Shown here piece after piece: positions 8,028 to 15,560 of a stretch of 26,203 nucleotides of DNA. The notes under the pieces are model-generated. The model had not been told where the DNA came from. It saw only the letters and a program-made list of their open reading frames with translations, and searched no databases. Where the stretch lies: positions 1 to 26,203 of the forward strand of contig CALEYY010000073.1 in assembly GCA_937928295.1 (NCBI GenBank), written 5' to 3'. Within the stretch, counting starts at the first letter, position 1, and each line of letters begins with the position of its first letter. This DNA comes from an uncultured Moraxellaceae bacterium. Lineage in GTDB: Bacteria; Pseudomonadota; Gammaproteobacteria; Pseudomonadales; Moraxellaceae. Both the position numbers and the translations under genes were made by a program.

Positions 8028-8599
8028 GCCAGCCCAGCGAGCACATGCTCACCGGCACCGCCGGCGACGACTACGCGACCCTGCCCGACGACACCGTGCG
8101 TCTGGCGCTGATCGTGGCCATGGATCGCGGGCGCTGCATCGGCGTCGGCAACAACCTGCCGTGGCGGCTGCCAGCCGACCTGCAATATTTCAAGCGCATC
8201 ACCAGCGGCAAAGCCATCGTCATGGGTCGCACCACTTTTGATTCGCTGGGCCGGCCGTTGCCTAATCGCACCAACATCGTGGTTACGCGCAACCCCACCT
8301 GGGACGGCCCCATCGGCATCCGCCTGGTACATTCGCTGGAAGCCGCACTGGCGCTGGCTGAAGCTGTGGCGGTGGTGAATGCGCAGGACGAAGCGCTGAT
8401 CATCGGCGGTGCCGAGATTTATGCGCAGACCATCGCCCAAGTGTCGCGCATGTACATCACCGAGGTGGAAACCACGGTGGATGGCGACGCCTTTTTCCCG
8501 GAATTTGATCGCAGCGAATGGCGCGAGCTGAGCCGCGAGCGGCATTTCGACGACGCCAGCGAGCTCTGGTTCAGCTTTGTGGTGTATGAGCGGGACTAA
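8024..8599 (+). CDS. folA: Dihydrofolate reductase with N-terminal extension
   Basis: FolA reduces dihydrofolate to tetrahydrofolate with NADPH, recycling the product of ThyA. The core is typical: IVAMDRGRCIG, NNLPWRLPADL with the catalytic Asp52 (E. coli Asp27 plus 25), VMGRTTFDSLGRPLPNR, and IIGGAEIY. At 191 residues it is longer than the 159-residue E. coli enzyme, largely because of about 25 extra N-terminal residues (MSQPSEHM... to DDTV). The start at 8024 is favoured by the 4 bp ATGA overlap with thyA and an AAGGTGG upstream. An in-frame GTG at 8096 would give a protein of normal N-terminus but has no visible ribosome-binding site. The 3' end overlaps the earP start by 14 bp. Confidence 0.95.
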   Translation: MSQPSEHMLTGTAGDDYATLPDDTVRLALIVAMDRGRCIGVGNNLPWRLPADLQYFKRITSGKAIVMGRTTFDSLGRPLPNRTNIVVTRNPTWDGPIGIRLVHSLEAALALAEAVAVVNAQDEALIIGGAEIYAQTIAQVSRMYITEVETTVDGDAFFPEFDRSEWRELSRERHFDDASELWFSFVVYERD

Positions 8600-9734
8600 G
8601 GGCACAGCCGCCACAACCTGCCACCTCTTCTGCACCGTCATCGACAACTATGGCGACCTCGGTGTGTGCTGGCGACTGGCGCGACACTTGGCCGCCGAGC
8701 ACGGCATGGCGGTGACGCTCCTGGTCGATGATCTCGCCAGCTTCAAGCACCTCGCGCCCACCATCGACCTCGCGTGTGACTCGCAAATGCTCGGCGACCT
8801 CTGCATCAAGCGCTGGCAGGGCGACGCTGTGGATGCAGCCCCCGCCGATCTCGTCATTGAGGGCTTTGCCTGCGACCTGCCGCCCAGCTACATCCGCGCG
8901 ATGGCCGCACGCAGCACCGCACCAATCTGGGTCAATCTCGAATACCTCAGCGCCGAAGATTGGATCGACGGCTGTCACGGCCTCAGCTCAATCCACCCCA
9001 GCACCGGCCTGACCAAATATTTCTGGTTTCCCGGCTTCACCACCGGCACGGGTGGCTTGCTGCGCAGCCCGCACGAACTGGCGCAAATGCACGATGCGCA
9101 ATCGCAGCGCGAAACTTGTCGCCAAATATCGCTGTTCAGCTACGAACAAGCCGGCATCGCCAGCCTGCTCGATGCCCTCGCGGCCGACACCCAGCCCACC
9201 GTGCTGCATGTCTTTGCTGGTCGCGCGCTGTCCGATGTGGCGCGCTGGCTGGGCGAGCCGCTCGCCATTGGCGATGTTCGTCAGCGCGGCTCCCTTAGCA
9301 TTCGCGTCCTACCGCTGCTCGATCACGCCGATTACGACCGCCTGCTAGCGCGCTGCGACCTCAACCTCGTGCGCGGCGAAGACTCTTTCGTGCGCGCCCA
9401 ATGGGCCGGCGAGGCCATGCTCTGGCACATCTACCCACAAGAGGAAGACGCGCATCTGGTCAAGCTCACGGCCTGGCAGCAGCGTGTCGAAACCGTGGCC
9501 GCTGCGGCCGGCACAGCCATGCCGGCAAGCTGGTCAGGCGCATTGAGCGCTTGGAATGACCGCCCTGAAACCGCCAGCACGCAGAGCCAACCAGACTGGC
9601 CACAACTCCTCGCCGACCTGCCCAATATCCGCGCCGCCATGCAATCCTGGCGACACCACTTGCTGGCGCAGCCCGATCTCGCCACGCAGCTGATGCGTTT
9701 TTATGCAAATCGGGTAGAATCGCGGCCAAAATAA
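8586..9734 (+). CDS. earP: EF-P arginine rhamnosyltransferase
   Basis: EarP is an inverting glycosyltransferase that attaches rhamnose from dTDP-rhamnose to an arginine of elongation factor P, making EF-P able to relieve ribosome stalling at proline runs. The 382-residue protein opens with CTVIDNYGDLGVCWRLAR, where Asp20 and Asp24 correspond to the essential aspartates of the family. Near the C-terminus it has the LVRGEDSFVRAQWAG motif that holds the catalytic glutamate and nucleotide-sugar contacts. ATG 8586 is chosen over the upstream TTG at 8577; both lie within the end of folA. efp follows after 31 bp and its product carries the required arginine, which supports the assignment. The rhamnose synthesis genes are not in this window. 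Confidence 0.95.
   Translation: MSGTKGTAATTCHLFCTVIDNYGDLGVCWRLARHLAAEHGMAVTLLVDDLASFKHLAPTIDLACDSQMLGDLCIKRWQGDAVDAAPADLVIEGFACDLPPSYIRAMAARSTAPIWVNLEYLSAEDWIDGCHGLSSIHPSTGLTKYFWFPGFTTGTGGLLRSPHELAQMHDAQSQRETCRQISLFSYEQAGIASLLDALAADTQPTVLHVFAGRALSDVARWLGEPLAIGDVRQRGSLSIRVLPLLDHADYDRLLARCDLNLVRGEDSFVRAQWAGEAMLWHIYPQEEDAHLVKLTAWQQRVETVAAAAGTAMPASWSGALSAWNDRPETASTQSQPDWPQLLADLPNIRAAMQSWRHHLLAQPDLATQLMRFYANRVESRPK
9715..9720 (+). promoter_or_regulatory. Candidate -10 element for efp
   Basis: TAGAAT lies inside the last codons of earP, 45 bp before the efp start. No good -35 is seen at the right distance, so it may be an internal promoter giving extra efp expression, but support is weak. Confidence 0.28.
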
Positions 9735-9765
9735 TCCCGCAGTCCACTATTTTCGGAAGCACACG

Positions 9766-10332
9766 ATGAAAACCGCAATGGAATTCCGCGCCGGCAACGT
9801 GATCGATATCAACGGCCAGCCCATGATCGTCATCAAGACCGAGTACAACAAGTCCGGCCGCAACGCCGCTGTGGTCAAGATGAAGATGAAGAACCTGCTC
9901 ACCGCTCAGGCGCAGGAATCGGTCTACAAGGCCGACGACAAGTTCGACCAGATCATCCTGGAACAGAAGAAGGCCACCTACTCCTACTTCGCCGACCCGA
10001 TGTATGTGTTCATGGACGAAGAGTTCGAGCAGTACGAAGTCGAGAAGGAAAACCTGGGCGACACCATCAACTTCATCGAAGAAGGCATGGATGATGTCTG
10101 CGAAGTCGTGCTCTATCAGGGCAAGGCGATTTCCGTAGAACTGCCGACCACCATCGTGCGCGAAGTGGCTTACACCGAGCCGTCCGCCCGTGGCGACACC
10201 TCCGGCAAGGTCATGAAGCTGGCCAAGCTCAACAACGGCTTCGAGCTGCAGGTTGCGGCCTTCATCGAATCCGGCGAGCGCATCGAAATCGATACGCGCG
10301 ATGCCACCTTCAAGTGCCGCGCCAAGGGCTGA
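9766..10332 (+). CDS. efp: Translation elongation factor P (Arg32 type)
   Basis: EF-P binds between the P and E sites of the ribosome and speeds peptide-bond formation at polyproline stretches. The 188-residue length is standard. The tip of the N-terminal KOW-like domain reads NKSGRNAAV, so the modified position is Arg32 and not Lys34 as in E. coli. That is the substrate form for EarP, encoded just upstream. The OB domains follow, ending with the conserved SGERIEIDTRD segment. A ribosome-binding site GGAA lies about 7 bases before ATG 9766. As last gene of the lgt-thyA-folA-earP-efp unit it is followed 61 bp later by a strong terminator hairpin. Being abundant in most cells, it may also have its own promoter within earP. 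Confidence 0.98.
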   Translation: MKTAMEFRAGNVIDINGQPMIVIKTEYNKSGRNAAVVKMKMKNLLTAQAQESVYKADDKFDQIILEQKKATYSYFADPMYVFMDEEFEQYEVEKENLGDTINFIEEGMDDVCEVVLYQGKAISVELPTTIVREVAYTEPSARGDTSGKVMKLAKLNNGFELQVAAFIESGERIEIDTRDATFKCRAKG

Positions 10333-10393
10333 GCCCCTGGCCGCGCCGCTAACGGCGCAGCGACCTGAACGCATCCGCCTGAAAAAGCGGCAT

Positions 10394-10424
10394 AAAAAAA
10401 CCGGCGACCAACGCCGGTTTTTTT
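10394..10424. terminator. Bidirectional intrinsic terminator between efp and the antiporter gene
   Basis: Seven A, then CCGGCG, loop ACCAA, CGCCGG and seven T form a perfect 13 bp stem with a 5-base loop. The symmetrical A and T runs make it work for efp (plus) and for the convergent antiporter gene (minus), which ends 14 bp further on. Confidence 0.93.
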
Positions 10425-10437
10425 ATGTCTGCCAGAC

Positions 10438-11679
10438 TTACTTCTCCTGCTCCAGCAGCAACCCCAGCTTGCGCGCCACAAACGGCGTGGTCGTGGCCTG
10501 AATCAGGATCGTCATCAGAATGGCGATGAAGGTCACCGACGCGATGACATCAATCCCCGGCGCACCCATGCCGGCCAGCATGCCGACCAACGCCGCCGGA
10601 ATCACGCCGGTCTCACGCGTCCAACACATGAACAGCAGTTCATTGCGCGACCACTTGGCGCGACGATCCGGCCCGCAGCAAATGAACACCGTGAGCGGGC
10701 GCGCTACCAGCATGAAGATCGCGACCACCAGCGCGCCGCCCACGAGATACTTGTCCATCAACGCAAAATCGACCTGCGAGCCGAGCAGCAGGAAGATGAA
10801 AGTACGCAGCAGTAGCGCAAACAGATGCACGGAATGCCCGAGGTGATGGTCATCGTCCTCATGAAAATCGGCACCGATGGCATCGCGATTGCCCACCACA
10901 ATGCCCACCACAAACACCGCCATAAAACCGGAGGAATGAAAGTGCTCGGCCAGCAGGAAAGCGCCCAGCACCGTGGCGAGCTTGAGCAGCGGCACTTGGC
11001 CCTGGCCCAGACCCAGCCGTTGCGGCGAAATCAGAAACACCAGCGCCACACCCAGCACCAGCCCGACCAGCGTGCCCACGCCGGCCTTGTAGAGCAGCTC
11101 GCCACCGGCCGTCGCGGCCGAAAACTCGCCGCCATTGAGGGCCAGGCCGAGGATAGTAAAGGTCGCGATCGCGCCCATGGCATCGTTGAAGGCCGACTCC
11201 GACATGACGGTTTGCGCCACGCGATCGCGAATCGGCACCTGCTTGAAGATCGGCACCAAGGTGGCCGGGTCAGTTGAGGCAATCGTGGCGCCGAGCAGCA
11301 GCGCCACCATGACCGGCACACCGAGAATCCAATAAGCCGACGCCGCTACGATACCGCCGGTAATCAGCACGCCCAGCGTAGAAACCACCACGATGCTGAT
11401 CCAGACGCGGCTGAGCACGCTCAGACGCAGCGACGCACCGCCATCAAACAGCAGGTAGCTGGCACCAAACAGGAGGATAGCCTGATTCACGGCGCTGTCT
11501 GCCGAGATCGTCAGCAGCCCCAAACCGGCACCGCCCAAGCCCATGCCGGCGAGCAAGAACAGCACGATGTCAGGAATTTTGAGCTTGCCGGCGAGGCTGC
11601 TGCAGGCCGCACCAACGGCGAGAATCACAACAAATTCCGTCAGCGTATGCTGAGCAACTTCAATGGCACTGACTTCCAT
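10438..11679 (-). CDS. Cation:proton antiporter, CPA1/NhaP-like
   Basis: This 413-residue polytopic membrane protein exchanges a cation (Na+ or K+) for protons. About a dozen hydrophobic segments are visible. ASTDPATLVPIF (residues ~134-145) and SESAFNDAMGA (~160-170, with the Asn165-Asp166 pair) are the transport-core motifs of CPA1 antiporters. TRETGVIPAAL matches the late conserved segment. It lacks a long cytoplasmic C-terminal regulatory domain: only a short Lys/Glu tail follows the last helix. A hydrophilic loop at ~271-286 is rich in His, Asp and Glu (HEDDDHHLGH). Start ATG 11679 has AGGAG nine bases upstream. It stands alone, followed by the shared terminator with efp. The ion preference cannot be read from sequence. 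Confidence 0.88.
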   Translation of the reverse strand: MEVSAIEVAQHTLTEFVVILAVGAACSSLAGKLKIPDIVLFLLAGMGLGGAGLGLLTISADSAVNQAILLFGASYLLFDGGASLRLSVLSRVWISIVVVSTLGVLITGGIVAASAYWILGVPVMVALLLGATIASTDPATLVPIFKQVPIRDRVAQTVMSESAFNDAMGAIATFTILGLALNGGEFSAATAGGELLYKAGVGTLVGLVLGVALVFLISPQRLGLGQGQVPLLKLATVLGAFLLAEHFHSSGFMAVFVVGIVVGNRDAIGADFHEDDDHHLGHSVHLFALLLRTFIFLLLGSQVDFALMDKYLVGGALVVAIFMLVARPLTVFICCGPDRRAKWSRNELLFMCWTRETGVIPAALVGMLAGMGAPGIDVIASVTFIAILMTILIQATTTPFVARKLGLLLEQEK

Positions 11680-11807
11680 GGGCGAAGACTCCTGCTTGTT
11701 CTTGTTTGACGAGAGATGAGCTAACGATTACGGCAAAAGCCGCGCAATGGCCAAAAGTATAAGGTCGTTGCCCGGAAATACTCAGCCCTTTCCGATAACC
11801 AGACAGC

Positions 11808-12719
11808 TCAGGCCGACGCCTGCGGCCAGGCACGACTGACCAGCAACGCCAGCAAGATGATCACACAGCCGGCAAGCTGCTGCGACGACATGCGCTCGCC
11901 CAGCCACAAGGCCGCCAGTGAGGCTGTCCACACCGGTTCGACAATCATGATGACCACGCCATGGCTGTGCGCCGACAGGCTCTGCGCATAGGTCTGAATG
12001 AGGAAGCGGGCGGCAGAGCCGAGCAGCGCGCTGGCCAGCACCCACATCGCCATCTCGCCGCTGGCCTTGTGCAAAGTCGGCAGCCAGGGCTCATACACGG
12101 CAGACAGCAGCGTGGTCATGACGCCCACCGTCAGCATCACCACCGTCGTCAAGGCCAGCGCCGGCACTTTCGTCAGCACATCGCTGGCGGCCCGCTGACG
12201 ATGATTCGCCGCCCGCGTATTGAGCGTGTAATAGAGCGCAAACAACACCGCCGCGCCCACATAGAAGAGCTGCCCAGAGGCCAGCGTAAAGCCATCCTGC
12301 AGCGACAGCAGTGCCAGCCCGGCGGCAGCCACCGGCAGGGCCAGCCAGGTGCTCATCGGTGCTCGCTCGCCAAACACAAGGCGGCTGATAACCGGCACCA
12401 GCACCACGCCCAGGCTGGTCAGAAACGCGCCTTCGCCCACATGCGTGCCGCGAAACAGGCCCATGATCCACAAACTCATGCCGGCCCCGAAACACAGGCC
12501 CACGCGCAGGCCACGACGCCATTGCAGCGCATTCAGCGCACGCAACTGCGGCAAGCCCCACAACGCCAGAAACAGGCCGGCCAGCGTGAAGCGCAGCGCC
12601 ATGAACAAGAAGGGCGGCATCAAGCCCACAGCCTCTTTCGAGAACAGCCAGCTCAAGGCCGCCAGCAAAGTCACGCAGACCAGTAGAACATCGGCCTTGC
12701 GTGCGTTCGATAACACCAC
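11808..12719 (-). CDS. EamA/DMT-family transporter
   Basis: This 303-residue integral membrane protein of the drug/metabolite transporter superfamily has about ten hydrophobic segments in two EamA repeats. The first begins VLLVCVTLLAALSWLFSKEAVG and the second begins near GQLFYVGAAVLFALYYTL. The conserved EPVWTASLAALWLGERMS segment in the second repeat (~residues 258-277) is diagnostic. Such proteins export amino acids or other small metabolites; the substrate here is unknown. The start is GTG (12719, followed immediately by a second GTG), supported by GAGGTG just upstream. The gene is divergent from the MFS transporter with only 51 bp between starts, so the two may share control. The gap of 128 bp to the antiporter gene contains no feature I can support. 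Confidence 0.9.
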   Translation of the reverse strand: MVLSNARKADVLLVCVTLLAALSWLFSKEAVGLMPPFLFMALRFTLAGLFLALWGLPQLRALNALQWRRGLRVGLCFGAGMSLWIMGLFRGTHVGEGAFLTSLGVVLVPVISRLVFGERAPMSTWLALPVAAAGLALLSLQDGFTLASGQLFYVGAAVLFALYYTLNTRAANHRQRAASDVLTKVPALALTTVVMLTVGVMTTLLSAVYEPWLPTLHKASGEMAMWVLASALLGSAARFLIQTYAQSLSAHSHGVVIMIVEPVWTASLAALWLGERMSSQQLAGCVIILLALLVSRAWPQASA

Positions 12720-12770
12720 GAGTCACCTCAAATGCCATAATGCGGGTCGCACAGTTTACGGCAGGTTCCC

Positions 12771-14057
12771 ATGCAAGCGCCTCACCCCACAGCCCCCGCG
12801 AACCCAAAAAGTCGCGTGCTGTTCGCCAGCCTGATCGGCACCACCATCGAGTTCTTCGATTTCTACATCTACGCCACAGCCGCCGTGCTGGTATTCCCGA
12901 CCCTGTTTTTTCCGGCCGATGACCCGGCGGCGGCCACGCTGCAATCGCTGGCGACCTTCGCTATCGCGTTCTTTGCCCGCCCGCTGGGTTCCGCCGTGTT
13001 CGGCCACTTCGGCGACAAGCTCGGGCGCAAAGCTACGCTGGTGGCGGCCTTGCTCACCATGGGTCTGTCCACCGTCGCCATCGGCCTGCTGCCCGGCTAT
13101 GCGCAGATCGGCGTCTGGGCGCCGTTGCTGCTGGCGCTTTGCCGCTTCGGTCAGGGCCTGGGCCTGGGCGGCGAATGGGGCGGCGCGGTGCTGCTCGCCA
13201 CCGAAAATGCACCGCCCGGCAAGCGCGCCTGGTACGGCATGTTTCCGCAGCTGGGCGCACCCATCGGCTTTATTCTGTCTACCAGCCTGTTTCTGCTGCT
13301 GACCAGCCAGCTCAGCAACGCCGACTTCATTGACTGGGGCTGGCGCATTCCCTTTCTGGCCAGCAGCCTGCTGGTCGGCGTCGGCCTGTATGTGCGTCTG
13401 CGTATCACCGAAACCCCCGCGTTCCTGGCCGCGCAGGCCCGACATGAAGCCGTTGCAGTGCCCATCGTGACCGTTTTTCGCGAGCATGGCAGCGCCATGG
13501 TGGCGGGCACGCTGATTGCCATCAGCGCCTTCGTGATTTTCTATTTGATGACGGTGTTCACGCTGAGCTGGGGCACCACGCATCTGGGCTACGAGCGCGA
13601 GGCGTTCCTGCGCCTGCAACTCATCGGCGTGATTTTCTTTGGGCTGGCCATTCCCTGCTCGGCGTATTGTGCTGATCGCTTCGGCTGGCCACGCACCATG
13701 CGCTGGGTGGCGGGCAGCATCGTGCTCTTTGGTGCCGTCTTTGCCTCGCTGTTCGGCTCCGGCCACGAGATCGGCGTCATCGCCACGCTGGCGCTGGGCT
13801 TCACCTGCATGGGCCTGACCTATGGCCCGCTGGGCACGCTGCTGAGCGATCTGTTTCCGACGACCGTGCGCTACACCGGCGCATCGCTGGCCTTCAATCT
13901 GGCCGGCATTCTCGGCGCATCACTCGCGCCATTCGCAGCGACCTGGCTGGCCACGCACATCGGCCTTCATGCTGTTGGCGGCTATCTGGCGCTGGCCGGC
14001 GCACTCGGCTGGCTCGGGCTGAACAGCCGCGTGGTGCGATACGCACGCGGCGACTGA
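12771..14057 (+). CDS. MFS transporter, metabolite:H+ symporter (MHS) type
   Basis: This 428-residue twelve-helix transporter is of the MHS branch of the major facilitator superfamily (relatives carry shikimate, proline/betaine, citrate or ketoglutarate). The opening GTTIEFFDFYIYATAAVLVFP is the typical MHS helix 1. GHFGDKLGRK at 78-87 is the loop 2-3 motif of MFS, and FGQGLGLGGEWGGAVLLATE is the helix 4 signature. ATG 12771 has AGG about seven bases before. The gene is divergent from the EamA gene, and its last 76 bp overlap tail-to-tail with the AraC-type regulator gene. That neighbour is an obvious candidate to control it, which is inference from position only. The substrate is not determined. 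Confidence 0.92.
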   Translation: MQAPHPTAPANPKSRVLFASLIGTTIEFFDFYIYATAAVLVFPTLFFPADDPAAATLQSLATFAIAFFARPLGSAVFGHFGDKLGRKATLVAALLTMGLSTVAIGLLPGYAQIGVWAPLLLALCRFGQGLGLGGEWGGAVLLATENAPPGKRAWYGMFPQLGAPIGFILSTSLFLLLTSQLSNADFIDWGWRIPFLASSLLVGVGLYVRLRITETPAFLAAQARHEAVAVPIVTVFREHGSAMVAGTLIAISAFVIFYLMTVFTLSWGTTHLGYEREAFLRLQLIGVIFFGLAIPCSAYCADRFGWPRTMRWVAGSIVLFGAVFASLFGSGHEIGVIATLALGFTCMGLTYGPLGTLLSDLFPTTVRYTGASLAFNLAGILGASLAPFAATWLATHIGLHAVGGYLALAGALGWLGLNSRVVRYARGD

Positions 14058-15040
14058 CCCGTCCAGCGTCTGAAAGCACGGCCGAAATTGGACGGATCAA
14101 GATAGCCCAGCTCCGCCGCGATCTGCTCCACCGACATGGTGCTGTGCAACAGCAGCTCCACAGCGCGGCCACGGCGCAGCTGCTCCAGAATCATCTGAAA
14201 GCTCGTGCCAAGCTCGACAAGACGACGACGCAAGGTACGGGGCGACAGATGCAGCGCCTCGGCAACCCGCTCCAGTGACGCCTGCTCGGCCAGATACTGC
14301 TTGGTCAGGCGTCGCACCTCCGGCAACAAGCCGCCCTCGTCATGCAGCCGTTGCAACTCGGCCTCGCACTGCGCCTTGGCCATTTCCAGCAATTGCGGAT
14401 CAGGCAGGCCCAGCGAAACCTGCAAGCCCACGCGTGGAAAGCGTACCTGCGTGAACGCGCAATCAAAGCTCAGGCGCTCACCGAGCAGCTCGCGCAATTC
14501 GGCATGGTGTGGATGCTCAGGATAGGCCAGTCGCATTTCAGCATTGAACTTGCGCCCGGTCAGCTGCTGTCCGCAGACGATGAACAGGCTCATCAGCGCG
14601 TCAAAGATCAATACCTGCAACGGCCCCAGCGGCACTCGTTCATCGAGCTGAATCACGACCATTTCGCCCTCGCGAAACAGGCGAATCTCCAGCAGGCTGG
14701 TACGCGTACGGAAATAGCGCACCGCCAGATCGGCAGCCTCGCCAACGGTTCGGCTGGAAAGCAGGGCATAGCCCAGGAAGCCGTGACTGCGGATATTGAG
14801 CAACTTGCCCAGGTGCAGGCCCAAGGCCGGGTCGGGTGCGAGACGCTGCAAATTGGTGAATACCGTGGCACACACGGGCAGTGGCACTTGGCATCCGGGC
14901 TGTTCAAGCTCGCTCAGCGTCAGCTGCGTTCCCGCCAACAGTTGCTCAGGCTGAAGACCCTGCGACTCAGCCTGCTGGCAAAGCAAGGCGAGATAGTGAC
15001 CCGACAAGGTTTCGACAGCATAGCGACGAGCGGCAGTCAT
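13982..15040 (-). CDS. AraC-family transcriptional regulator
   Basis: This 352-residue DNA-binding regulator has an N-terminal ligand-binding type domain (about residues 20-210, resembling the Arabinose_bd domain of OruR/ArgR-like members). A C-terminal double helix-turn-helix of AraC type spans about 250-335. The HTH shows SLERVAEALHLSPRTLRRRL and SVEQIAAELGYLDPSNFGRAFRRWTGQSPRAYR, both strong family matches. Its last 25 codons, including the end of the conserved GQSPRAYR motif, are read on the opposite strand of the MFS gene, so the overlap is genuine and not a matter of choosing a stop. Only a weak ribosome-binding site is visible before ATG 15040. It possibly regulates the MFS or EamA transporter; unproven. 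Confidence 0.92.
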   Translation of the reverse strand: MTAARRYAVETLSGHYLALLCQQAESQGLQPEQLLAGTQLTLSELEQPGCQVPLPVCATVFTNLQRLAPDPALGLHLGKLLNIRSHGFLGYALLSSRTVGEAADLAVRYFRTRTSLLEIRLFREGEMVVIQLDERVPLGPLQVLIFDALMSLFIVCGQQLTGRKFNAEMRLAYPEHPHHAELRELLGERLSFDCAFTQVRFPRVGLQVSLGLPDPQLLEMAKAQCEAELQRLHDEGGLLPEVRRLTKQYLAEQASLERVAEALHLSPRTLRRRLVELGTSFQMILEQLRRGRAVELLLHSTMSVEQIAAELGYLDPSNFGRAFRRWTGQSPRAYRTTRLFSPSQPSAPASAR

Positions 15041-15100
15041 TGGCGTTGGCTAGGGCTTGGGAAGCTTGAGCTTAGCATATGCCTGCCAGAACCCCAGAAA

Positions 15101-15134
15101 GCAAAAAGCCCCAGCGCACGCTGAGGCTTTTTGC
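15101..15134 (-). terminator. Terminator after tRNA-Phe
   Basis: A near-perfect inverted repeat (GCAAAAAGCC...GGCTTTTTGC, 16 positions per arm with one mismatch and a very short loop) with T-runs on both strands lies 12 bp past the tRNA 3' end. It should end tRNA-Phe transcription and may also act in the plus direction. Confidence 0.85.
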
Positions 15135-15146
15135 ATGAAGATTAGA

Positions 15147-15222
15147 TGGTGGCCGGGGGCGGAATCGAACCGCCGACACGCGGATTTTCAATCCGCTGCT
15201 CTACCGACTGAGCTACCCGGCC
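15147..15222 (-). tRNA. tRNA-Phe (anticodon GAA)
   Basis: Read on the minus strand this is a 76-nt cloverleaf. The 7 bp acceptor stem is GGCCGGG/CCCGGCC, the D arm is GCTCAGTCGGTAGAGC, and the anticodon stem GCGGA/TCCGC encloses the loop TTGAAAA, giving anticodon GAA. The TTCGATTC loop belongs to the T arm, and the CCA end is encoded. It lies 38 bp after the truncated hemY gene on the same strand and has its own promoter and terminator. Confidence 0.98.
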
Positions 15223-15235
15223 ACGCAAGGCGCGT

Positions 15236-15264
15236 ATTAAAGCGGGGCATGGGGGGTGCGTCAA
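15236..15264 (-). promoter_or_regulatory. Promoter of tRNA-Phe
   Basis: On the minus strand TTGACG (15264-15259), a 17 bp spacer, and TTTAAT (15241-15236) form a good sigma70 promoter. The predicted transcription start is about 7 bases before the tRNA, and the stretch after the -10 (ACGCGCC) is GC-rich, as in stringently controlled stable-RNA promoters. The -35 box contains the TGA stop codon of the upstream hemY stump. Confidence 0.8.
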
Positions 15265-15560
15265 GCATTGCTTGGCGGTTGCGACGATTTTTCTGCTGTT
15301 TTTGCCTTGCGGCGCGCAGACAACCCGAAGAAGCCCTGCCAGTCACGACGCCACTGCCGCAGAAACCAGCGTTCGATAAGCACAATCTGCACCACGAACC
15401 AGAGGCTGAAGAACCAGCACAGCGCCGCCAGCGTGAGGCTCATCTCCACCGAGGTCGTGCCCCAGCTGATCAGCACATAGCCTGGATCCTGGCGCAAGGC
15501 CACCGCAACCAGAACGACCAGCACCGTGATGCTGAACAGGGTCCCAAGGTGCCGATTCAT
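15261..15560 (-). CDS. hemY: HemY N-terminal domain only (truncated HemY)
   Basis: This is a 99-residue protein with two hydrophobic segments (about 8-22 and 41-65) around GYVLISWGTTSVEMSL, which matches the HemY_N domain of the HemY protein found in gammaproteobacterial hemCDXY operons. Full HemY is about 400 residues, with a long TPR region after the membrane part. Here the protein stops after a basic, low-complexity tail (SARRKAKTAEKSSQPPSNA), and only 38 bp remain before tRNA-Phe, so the TPR part is absent and not merely frameshifted. The start overlaps the hemX stop by 4 bp, so it is still translationally coupled in the operon. HemY has been tied to late haem synthesis without a defined activity. 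It could be a remnant or a functional membrane-anchor protein. Confidence 0.75.
   Translation of the reverse strand: MNRHLGTLFSITVLVVLVAVALRQDPGYVLISWGTTSVEMSLTLAALCWFFSLWFVVQIVLIERWFLRQWRRDWQGFFGLSARRKAKTAEKSSQPPSNA

Noticed and set aside
8577..8585. TTG start for earP
   Set aside because: ATG at 8586 is nine bases later, in frame, and sufficient for the full domain.
11680..11807. Promoter (TATACT) upstream of the antiporter gene on the minus strand
   Set aside because: No acceptable -35 at the correct spacing; too weak to list.
12756..13766. Antisense frame opposite the MFS transporter
   Set aside because: Composition is that of a GC-rich shadow, while the plus-strand MFS product shows all family motifs.
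15147..15222. tRNA-Phe as an integration site for a mobile element
   Set aside because: I saw no integrase or direct repeat of the tRNA 3' end on either side; the neighbouring transporter and regulator genes look like ordinary chromosomal genes.
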